Shown here: one piece after another, positions 58,059 through 64,000 of the stretch | Layout of the letters: each line of letters opens with the position of its first letter | Position numbering within the stretch: position 1 is the stretch's first letter | DNA from: Gordonia sp. PP30 | GTDB taxonomy: Bacteria > Actinomycetota > Actinomycetes > Mycobacteriales > Mycobacteriaceae | Direction: 5' to 3' | NCBI RefSeq assembly: GCF_023100845.1 | Contig: NZ_CP095864.1 | Coordinates: 3,534,001 to 3,598,000 of the forward strand | Length of the DNA: 64,000 nucleotides | Position numbers and translations under genes: made by a program | The notes under the pieces: generated by a model | The model's database searches: none | What the model was told of the DNA's origin: nothing | The model's input: only the letters and a program-made list of their open reading frames with translations

Positions 58059-58417
58059 GACCGCACCTGCTCCCGGCACCACCGGTCGGCGTCGTCCTCC
58101 AGCCGCACCAGCTCCGCGCGGTCCGGCAACCCGAGCGCGTCGAGCACTTCCGCGTCGACACCCGCCTCGGCCAGGGCGAGACGCCGCCGATGCGCGCCGT
58201 CGCCGCGGGCCAGCCGGCAGAGCACGACGATCCGCCGCGCCAGCACATCGAGGCTGACGGCGAGTTGCGACTGCGCTATCCGCAGCCCCACCGGCAGGCC
58301 CTCGGCGGTCGTCGTGACCGACAGCGAACCGCACGGCGAGGACGCGTACGAGAGCTCGGGCGCCGGAGGTGCGGCGTCGGAGTCGGGGCGGAGCGGGTCG
58401 TCATCGAGTTTCGTCAT
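58055..58417 (-). CDS. EspD-like ESX-associated protein
   Basis: A 120-residue protein. SLSVTTTAEGLPVGLRI, then LDVLARRIVVLCRLARGDGA, AHRRRLALAEAGVD and VLDALGLPD parallel the order of blocks in EspD (Rv3614c), which supports secretion of EspA and EspC. The match is by pattern and context, not by close identity. ATG 58417 opens the operon; an upstream in-frame start at 58432 is possible. Confidence 0.55.
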   Translation of the reverse strand: MTKLDDDPLRPDSDAAPPAPELSYASSPCGSLSVTTTAEGLPVGLRIAQSQLAVSLDVLARRIVVLCRLARGDGAHRRRLALAEAGVDAEVLDALGLPDRAELVRLEDDADRWCREQVRS

Positions 58418-58637
58418 GAGGTTTAGACGCACCGGCGGCGATTCCGGTTCCCTGTTTCACCGGAAATCTCCTCCACCACCGCCCGCCACGGCCGGGAGGC
58501 ATTCCCTCTTGGACGCACCGGCCGCCGTTCCGGTTCCATCCTCCGTTTCCCGGGCGTGGCGCGCCGCCGCGCGCGTAGCGTTCGGCTCCCGGCCGGCCGG
58601 AATCCCCGGCCCGACCGGCACGACAAGGGGGATCACC
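58418..58637. promoter_or_regulatory. divergent control region with 26-bp direct repeat
   Basis: GACGCACCGGCGGCGATTCC... (58426-58451) recurs as GACGCACCGGCCGCCGTTCC... (58512-58537), 23 of 26 identical, 86 bp apart. The region separates the EspD-like operon from espI. It could carry binding sites for a shared regulator. No gene is seen. Confidence 0.5.
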
Positions 58638-59930
58638 ATGACCGACACACCCGTGGCGCTGCCGCCGTGGCTCAGTGACGACGACGTCCGCGTCGACCTG
58701 TCCCGGGTCGGGGTACCCGACGGACCGCCGCCGCCGCGACCCGCCGACACCGCCTATCCGTCCGCGCCGCCGTCCGGGCACCCGGCCGTCGGTTCCCCGC
58801 ACCTCCCGGCACGACCGGCAGCGGCCGTTCCCGTACCGCCGGTCCGGCCGGCCCCGCCCGGACGACCGGCTCCCGGACCCGCCGGACCCGCGCCCGAGCA
58901 CTCCGGACCCGCACACGGCGGACCCGAGTACAGCGGACCCGCACACGGCGGACCCGAGCACGACGCGCCCCCGCACTACGCTCCCGGCCCCGCGCTGGAT
59001 CAGGTGGCCCTGCTCCGCAAGGCCCGGCGCGCCCCGGCCGGCGGCTGGCGGCGCGCGGTGCACAACGTGTCCGGCGGACTGGTCAATCCGGGCGAGTCCC
59101 CGGCCGAGCTGGAGTACCAGGAGCTGCTGGAACGGCTCCGGCGCCCGGTACGCGGCGACTACCGGATCGCCGTGCTGTCACTCAAGGGCGGTGTCGGCAA
59201 GACGACCACGACCGTCGGCCTCGGTTCCACCTTCGCCGCCCTGCGCGGCGACCGGGTGATCGCCATCGACGCCAATCCCGACCTGGGCACGCTGGCGCAA
59301 CGCATTCCGCTGCAGACCGACTCGACCGTCCGCGATCTGCTCGCCGATCCGGCCATCCACCGCTACTCCGACGTGCGAGCGCACACCTCGCAGGCACCCA
59401 GCCGGCTGGAGGTACTCGCCTCCGAACGGGATCCGGCGGCCGCCGAGGCGTTCACCGAGCGCGAGTACCGCGGGGTGATGGCGATACTCCAGCGCTACTA
59501 CAACATCGTGATCACCGACTGCGGTACCGGCCTGAGCCACGACGCGATGAGCGGTGTCCTCGACCTGGCGGATGCCCTGATCCTGGTCAGCTCGCCGGCG
59601 CTGGACGGGGCGCGCAGCGCCGGCGCCACCCTCGACTGGCTGGCCGGGCACGGCTTCGGTCACCTGATCCCGCGGTGCGTCGTCGTGCTGAGTTCGGCGC
59701 GGCCGGGATCGTCGTCGATCGACACCGATCAGCTGGCCCAGCACTTCCTCACCCGGTGCCGCGCGGTGCAGCCGATCGGCTTCGACGACCACCTCGCCGA
59801 GGGCGCCGACATCGACCTCGAACTCCTCAATCGCAAGACCCGGCGGGCCTTCGTGGAACTCGCCGCGGTGATCGCCGACGACTTCGGCGGCACCGCGCTG
59901 AGACGGCGCCCACCGTTTCTTCCCGACTGA
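58638..59930 (+). CDS. espI: EspI-type MinD/ParA-like ATPase
   Basis: A 430-residue protein. The first 120 residues are Pro/Gly-rich with PEHSGPAHGG repeats. A conserved block, GWRRAVHNVSGGLVNPGESP (136-155), is followed by the ATPase: KGGVGKTT (183-190), VIAIDANPDLGTLAQRI and ITDCGTGLSHDAMSGVL. This architecture is that of EspI (Rv3876), which regulates ESX-1 in response to ATP level. A strong AAGGGGG lies before ATG 58638. It is divergent from the substrate operon. Confidence 0.8.
   Translation: MTDTPVALPPWLSDDDVRVDLSRVGVPDGPPPPRPADTAYPSAPPSGHPAVGSPHLPARPAAAVPVPPVRPAPPGRPAPGPAGPAPEHSGPAHGGPEYSGPAHGGPEHDAPPHYAPGPALDQVALLRKARRAPAGGWRRAVHNVSGGLVNPGESPAELEYQELLERLRRPVRGDYRIAVLSLKGGVGKTTTTVGLGSTFAALRGDRVIAIDANPDLGTLAQRIPLQTDSTVRDLLADPAIHRYSDVRAHTSQAPSRLEVLASERDPAAAEAFTEREYRGVMAILQRYYNIVITDCGTGLSHDAMSGVLDLADALILVSSPALDGARSAGATLDWLAGHGFGHLIPRCVVVLSSARPGSSSIDTDQLAQHFLTRCRAVQPIGFDDHLAEGADIDLELLNRKTRRAFVELAAVIADDFGGTALRRRPPFLPD
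58893..58952 (+). repeat. 30-bp tandem repeat in espI
   Basis: Units 58893-58922 and 58923-58952, differing at a few bases, encode PEHSGPAHGG and PEYSGPAHGG; a partial third unit follows. Confidence 0.85.
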
Positions 59931-60041
59931 GAGGGCGGGCACATCGTGACAACGCCGAGTGGCACCAAGGCGCGGCCCGGGGTTGAATAACAGGCGAAGA
60001 CCCGGCAAACGCGTCGGGTTACCGACTGTTGGGAGCCCACC

Positions 60042-61085
60042 ATGGCTGAGTCCGACGCCACACGCGGCAAGGGCGTGCCGCCGGTCCGGATCGAGTACCA
60101 CACGATCCACGGACACCGCCGCGCCTACCGGATCGCGGGCGAGGGCCCGGCGATCCTGCTCATCCACGGCATCGGCGACAACTCGTCGACCTGGGAAGAA
60201 GTGATCGGCGAGCTGGCCCGCGACCACACCGTGATCGCGCCCGATCTCCTCGGACACGGTCTCTCGGAGAAGCCGAAGGCCGACTACTCGGTGGCCGCGT
60301 TCGCCAACGGCATGCGCGACCTGCTGGTGGTCCTCGGCATCACGAAGGTCACCGTCGTGGGGCATTCGCTCGGCGGCGGCGTCGCGATGCAGTTCTGTTA
60401 CCAGTTCCCGCGCTTCGTGCAGCGGCTGGTGCTGGTGGCGGCCGGCGGCGTCACGCACGACGTCAACCCGGTGCTGCGCCTGGCGTCGGTGCCCGGCATG
60501 CCCACCGCGATGCGCGCCCTCGGCCTGCCCGGTGTCCTCCCGCTGCTGCGCGGCACCGCACGCGCCCTGGACCGCGCCGACGAGGCCGGATCGATCCCGG
60601 AGCGGCTGGCCCCGCGCAACGTGATCACCGACCACCGCGACCTGCTGCGCATCATCGGCGACCTGAGCGACGCCCGCGCCCAGTCCGCGTTCATCCGGAC
60701 GCTGCGCGCGGTGGTCGACTGGCGCGGACAGACCATCACCATGCTCGACCGCGCCTACCTCACCGAACCGCTGCCCCTGCTGGTCGTGTGGGGCGACAAG
60801 GACACGGTGATCCCCGTGCACCACGCGCACCTGGCCGGCGCGGTGATCCCGCACGCCGAGGTGGAGATATTTGCCGGCGCCGGGCACTTCCCGTTCCGGG
60901 ACGACCCCGATCGCTTCGTGACCCTGCTCCGCGGCTTCCTCGCGCGGACCGAGCCGAACGAGTTCGACCCGCTGAACTGGCGCCGGATGATGGTCGACGG
61001 GCAGCGCCTCGACGAGATGGTGGGCGATGACGCCCTCCTGGAGGACGTGTTCGTCGCCCTGGAAGAGGAACGCAGCGTCAGCTGA
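60042..61085 (+). CDS. alpha/beta-fold hydrolase (Rv2715-like)
   Basis: A 347-residue hydrolase: oxyanion IHGIGDNSSTW (42-52), DLLGHGLSEKP, nucleophile GHSLGGG at about residues 108-114, WGDKDTVIP with the Asp, and AGHFPF with the catalytic His. The C-terminal tail (EPNEFDPLNWRRMMVDG) matches the mycobacterial Rv2715 group. Soluble; substrate unknown. It begins a new unit after espI, with about 110 bp between. Confidence 0.82.
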   Translation: MAESDATRGKGVPPVRIEYHTIHGHRRAYRIAGEGPAILLIHGIGDNSSTWEEVIGELARDHTVIAPDLLGHGLSEKPKADYSVAAFANGMRDLLVVLGITKVTVVGHSLGGGVAMQFCYQFPRFVQRLVLVAAGGVTHDVNPVLRLASVPGMPTAMRALGLPGVLPLLRGTARALDRADEAGSIPERLAPRNVITDHRDLLRIIGDLSDARAQSAFIRTLRAVVDWRGQTITMLDRAYLTEPLPLLVVWGDKDTVIPVHHAHLAGAVIPHAEVEIFAGAGHFPFRDDPDRFVTLLRGFLARTEPNEFDPLNWRRMMVDGQRLDEMVGDDALLEDVFVALEEERSVS

Positions 61086-61122
61086 TCGGACCACACCGGG
61101 GCCGCTGTGGGAGAATCGGCCG

Positions 61123-61689
61123 GTGACTTACCCGAACGGCCCGCAGCAGCCCGGCACCCCGGCGAACCCCTACGGCGCGGTGTACGGCGCTCCGGCCGCC
61201 CCCGCTCAGGCGGTGCAGCCGTATGGCGCACCCCAGTACCCGGCCCAGCAGCCCTACCCGGTCGCCCAGCCGGTTCCGCCCGTCGCGCCCTACGGTGGTG
61301 CGCCCGGCTACCCGTACGGCACCGCACCGGGCTACCCGGCAGCACCCTACGGCACCACCCCGTACGGCATGGCCGGCTACGGCGGCGTCGATCCGTATAC
61401 CGGCATGGCGATGTCGGACAAGTCGAAGATGACCGCCGGTCTCCTTCAGTTCTTCCTCGGCGGCTTCGGCGCCGGCCGCTTCTACCTCGGCTACAACGGG
61501 TTCGGCGCCGCCCAGCTGTGCCTGACCCTCGGCGGCTGGTTCTTCCTCTTCATCGGCATGTTCCTGTTCGTGCCACTGATCATCGCCTTCCCGATGCTGA
61601 TCGGCGTCTGGGTCTGGGCGTTCGTCGACGCGATCATGATGTTCACCGGGAACGTCACCGACGTGCAGGGCCGGAAACTACAGTCGTGA
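61123..61689 (+). CDS. TM2-domain membrane protein
   Basis: A 188-residue protein. The first 100 residues are rich in Pro, Tyr, Gly and Ala (NPYGAVYGAP, PYGTTPYG). The TM2 domain follows, with SKMTAGLLQFFLGGFGAGRFYLGY and a second helix pair containing VWVWAFVDAIMMFTG. TM2 proteins are small membrane proteins of unclear role. The start is GTG 61123, preceded by GAGAAT at 6 nt. The stop overlaps the next GTG by 4 nt. Confidence 0.78.
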   Translation: MTYPNGPQQPGTPANPYGAVYGAPAAPAQAVQPYGAPQYPAQQPYPVAQPVPPVAPYGGAPGYPYGTAPGYPAAPYGTTPYGMAGYGGVDPYTGMAMSDKSKMTAGLLQFFLGGFGAGRFYLGYNGFGAAQLCLTLGGWFFLFIGMFLFVPLIIAFPMLIGVWVWAFVDAIMMFTGNVTDVQGRKLQS

Positions 61690-62141
61690 GCCAGCCCTAC
61701 GGCCCGCCGCCGCGGGATCCGTTCCAGCCGATCATCCCGGGTCCGCCGGCCGGGCCACCCTACGGCGCGCCGCCGCCCGGCGGGCCCCTGGAACCCCCGC
61801 TGGTCACGATCGGCGACATCGTCGTCACCCGGAGCCACGTGATCACTCCGTCCGGCACCTTCGCCCTGAAGGGCGCGCGCTGGAACGTCGTGAACTACAC
61901 CCAGACCACCCAGACCACGTCGCAGACCGGCCTCATCCTGGCGATCGTCGGCGCCGTGCTGATCTGCGCGCTCAGCCTGCTCTTCCTGCTGATGAAGGAG
62001 GACAAGACCACCGGCTACGTGCAGGTGATCGTGGCCGGCGCGAACGGGGTGCAGCACGTCTGCAACATTCCGGCGTACTCACCGGCGGTCCTGCCCGACA
62101 TCTCCTCGCGAGTGGCGTACGCGCAGTCGCTGTCGCTCTGA
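61686..62141 (+). CDS. single-pass membrane protein with Pro-rich N terminus
   Basis: A 151-residue protein. A Pro/Gly-rich N terminus (QPYGPPPRDPF, then PPAGPPYGAPPPGG) is followed by a folded patch (VTIGDIVVTRSHVITPSGTF), one membrane helix at about residues 79-100 and a C-terminal domain (GYVQVIVAGANGVQHVCNIP). No family name is certain. It is coupled to the TM2 gene by a GTGA overlap and converges on ndh. Confidence 0.6.
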   Translation: MSQPYGPPPRDPFQPIIPGPPAGPPYGAPPPGGPLEPPLVTIGDIVVTRSHVITPSGTFALKGARWNVVNYTQTTQTTSQTGLILAIVGAVLICALSLLFLLMKEDKTTGYVQVIVAGANGVQHVCNIPAYSPAVLPDISSRVAYAQSLSL

Positions 62142-62145
62142 CGCG

Positions 62146-63441
62146 TCAGACCGTCGCGTCCTGCAGTTCCCGCGTCTCGCCGGTGGCATCGCCGGCCGGC
62201 CGGCGATCGTCGGCGGTGTCCCGCGCCTCCACCTCGGCGAAACCCGGCCGTGCCCGACCGCCGAACGCCCGCGCCCACGACGCGACCGCGCCGAACCGGT
62301 TCCGGAAGCCGACCAGATAGAACAGGTGCACGCCGAGCCAGGTGAACCAGCCGAGCAGACCGGTGAGCCGGACGCCGAACGGCGCGTCGACCACGGCGTT
62401 GTGCCGGTTCACGACGGCCATGCTGCCCTTGTCCAGGTAGCGGAACTCCGACCCGAAGGGCTTGCGCCGGCGGATCATGTCCGCGGCGTGCCTGCCCTCC
62501 TGCATGGCGACCGGGCTCTGGCCCGGGTAGCCCTTGAGGCTGGTCATGTCGCCGATCGCGAACACGTCGGCCCGCGCGCCGACCGTCAGGTCGGGGTTGA
62601 TCAGCAGCCTGCCTGCGCGGTCGGTGTCGCATTTGGTGGCCGCGGCGACGATCCCGGCGAGCGGCGTCGCCTGCACACCGGCCGACCAGACGACGGTCTC
62701 GGTGGCGATCCGCCGCTCGGCGCCGTCGCCGCCGCGGACGGTCACCTCGCCGTCGTCGATACCGGTGACGAAGGTATCGGTGAGCACCTGCACTCCGGCG
62801 TCCTCCAGCGTGCGGCGGGTGAACGCCGACAGCTTTCCGCCGTAGACGGGCAGCAACTCGCCCGCCCCCTCGACGAGGTACACCTCCGCCGGCACGTCGG
62901 TGAAGTGCCGGTTGTGCAGTTCCCGGATCTGGCCGGCCAGTTCGACGCCGGTCGCGCCGCCGCCGACCACGACGAAGGTGTGCGCGGCCTCGTCGGCGGC
63001 GGGCGCCGCGAAGCGCTCCAGCAGATGCGCGCGCAAGGTGACGGCGTCGTCCAGGGTCTTCAGCGAGAACGTGCGCTGCGCCCATTCGTCGTGCCCGAAG
63101 TAGCCCTGCGAGGCGCCGGCCGCGACGATCAGGTACTCGTAGGCGATCTGCTCGTCACCGTCGTCGGTGCGATAGGTGACCGTCTTCGCATCGGCGTCGA
63201 CGGCCGTGACGTAGCCCTTGATCACCTCGACCGATTCCTTGGACTCCAGCACACCGGCGATCGGCGGTGCGATCTCCGCGGCCGGCAACACCCCCGTCGC
63301 GACCTGGTACAGCAGTGGCTGGAACAGGTGCTCCTCGGTGGCCGAGATCAGCACCGTCGGCACCTTCGACTTGGCGAGCTGCTTGGCGGCGGCGAGGCCA
63401 CCGAATCCCGAACCGATCACGACGACGTCGGTGCTCCGCAT
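62146..63441 (-). CDS. ndh: type II NADH dehydrogenase (NDH-2)
   Basis: A 431-residue flavoprotein. FAD binding GSGFGGLAAAKQL starts at residue 10, the NADH site is VVGGGATGVELAGQI, and FAIGDMTSLKG is the second FAD contact. A C-terminal amphipathic part (LTGLLGWFTWLGVHLFYLVGF) holds it at the membrane. It passes electrons from NADH to menaquinone without pumping protons. AAGGAGG precedes ATG 63441. It is divergent from a LysR gene, which may regulate it. Confidence 0.88.
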   Translation of the reverse strand: MRSTDVVVIGSGFGGLAAAKQLAKSKVPTVLISATEEHLFQPLLYQVATGVLPAAEIAPPIAGVLESKESVEVIKGYVTAVDADAKTVTYRTDDGDEQIAYEYLIVAAGASQGYFGHDEWAQRTFSLKTLDDAVTLRAHLLERFAAPAADEAAHTFVVVGGGATGVELAGQIRELHNRHFTDVPAEVYLVEGAGELLPVYGGKLSAFTRRTLEDAGVQVLTDTFVTGIDDGEVTVRGGDGAERRIATETVVWSAGVQATPLAGIVAAATKCDTDRAGRLLINPDLTVGARADVFAIGDMTSLKGYPGQSPVAMQEGRHAADMIRRRKPFGSEFRYLDKGSMAVVNRHNAVVDAPFGVRLTGLLGWFTWLGVHLFYLVGFRNRFGAVASWARAFGGRARPGFAEVEARDTADDRRPAGDATGETRELQDATV

Positions 63442-63550
63442 GAATCCTCCTTGAGTCAATCGGGCGATGTCACCACTCTTGTCGATGGTCGATCTCGTAC
63501 TCAACCGCGATGAACTGCCCTTTCGGTATGGCACCCATCTGTCTTGTTCA

Positions 63551-63556
63551 TACAAT
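63551..63556 (+). promoter_or_regulatory. -10 box (TACAAT) of a leaderless promoter
   Basis: TACAAT is near the ideal -10 sequence and lies 6 nt before the ATG at 63563, so the LysR mRNA probably begins at its start codon. Confidence 0.55.
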
Positions 63557-63562
63557 GAGGTC

Positions 63563-64000
63563 ATGGAGTTCCGGCAACTGGAGTACTTGGCGGCCGTGGC
63601 GGCCCACGGCGGATTCTCCCGCGCCGCACGGGCATGCTTCGTCTCGCAGTCGGCGGTGAGCCATCAGATCGCCGCGCTGGAACGCGAGCTCGGCGTCGAC
63701 CTCTTCGAGCGGTCCGGACGGACCGTCACGCTCACCGAGGCCGGCGAGACCCTGCTCCCCCGCGCCCGCGAGCTGCTGAGGCTGCGCGACGACGCCGCGG
63801 CGGCCGTCGCTCCCCGGCGCGATCGGGTGCGGATCGCCGCGAACATGTCGTTCGCGCGGGCGGCGCTCAGCGCGGTCTCGGCGGTGCGCGAGCGGCACCC
63901 GGAGGCCGAGATCGACTTCCTCCTCAAATCGTTCACGCAGCGGATCGACGCGGTGGCCGCCGGCGAGGCGGACCTCGCTCTGGTCCGCGGCGCCGTGGAA
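63563..64000 (+). CDS. LysR-family regulator, N-terminal part
   Basis: The gene runs off the right edge; 146 codons are visible without a stop. The N terminus has the LysR helix-turn-helix: [20 protein letters not shown], then [20 protein letters not shown], followed by [19 protein letters not shown]. The effector domain starts at about residue 88 ([16 protein letters not shown]). It is divergent from ndh across 121 bp, a usual arrangement for a LysR protein and its target. The ligand is unknown. Confidence 0.88.
   Translation, partial: MEFRQLEYLAAVAAHGGFSRAARACFVSQSAVSHQIAALERELGVDLFERSGRTVTLTEAGETLLPRARELLRLRDDAAAAVAPRRDRVRIAANMSFARAALSAVSAVRERHPEAEIDFLLKSFTQRIDAVAAGEADLALVRGAVE

Overview
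The window is high-GC DNA from a mycolic-acid actinobacterium (order Mycobacteriales). Gordonia or a close relative is the best guess, but the genus cannot be proved from the sequence. Much of the gene order follows the Mycobacterium tuberculosis stretch from Rv3202c (adnA) to Rv3248c (sahH): adnA, lipV, an alkyltransferase-like gene, moeZ, a DUF3152 gene, a FasR-type TetR, a DUF3107 gene, rhlE, whiB1, pdtaS, rshA-sigH, aroA, rsgA, desA3 with its reductase, secA1, hpf, comF-like, lpqB-mtrB-mtrA, tmk and sahH.

Layout. 1-16.9 kb is conserved housekeeping and stress control: a DNA repair helicase, hydrolases, sulfur carrier activation, an RNA helicase, the redox regulators WhiB1 and SigH/RshA, the PdtaS kinase and an unlabelled 24-codon ribosomal protein gene (bL37). 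16.9-26 kb holds genes that separate the SRAP gene from aroA, which are neighbours in M. tuberculosis: a flavin monooxygenase, an FAD hydroxyacid dehydrogenase, a quinone reductase, an aldo/keto reductase, a ketopantoate-reductase-like gene with an ArsR repressor, an aminotransferase and a Nudix hydrolase. 26-29.7 kb holds aroA, rsgA with an in-frame repeat insertion, and a vapBC-like toxin-antitoxin pair split by a 158-bp MITE. 29.9-37 kb is a lipid module: two DesA3-type desaturases, their 2Fe-2S reductase and a WS/DGAT-like protein with an altered active site. Tandem inverted-repeat operators precede the reductase and the first desaturase. 37-47.2 kb is the secA1, hpf and mtrAB-lpqB envelope and secretion core. 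47.2-48.9 kb is a decayed, repeat-rich zone with a truncated phosphotransferase gene. 48.9-55.2 kb carries sahH and three transporters.

55.3-59.9 kb is a type VII secretion (ESX) accessory locus: two WXG100 genes, a large WXG/Pro/Gly-rich protein, EspC-, EspL/YbaB- and EspD-like genes, and a divergent EspI-type MinD ATPase. No ecc or mycP core genes are in the window. 60-64 kb carries an alpha/beta hydrolase, two small membrane proteins, a type II NADH dehydrogenase and the start of a LysR regulator.

Repeats are a theme. A dispersed family with TTTCGAC and CTCAACGGG ends occurs at 1.8, 10.1, 37.1 and 48.1-48.7 kb. A 40-bp unit that shares the CTCAACGG core is expanded 12 times beside secA1. 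A 23-bp repeat occurs in perfect inverted copies inside one coding sequence at 16.9-17.4 kb. Many genes have a TANNNT -10 box 6-7 nt upstream of the start codon, which suggests leaderless transcripts, as in mycobacteria. No tRNA, rRNA, CRISPR array or transposase gene was found.
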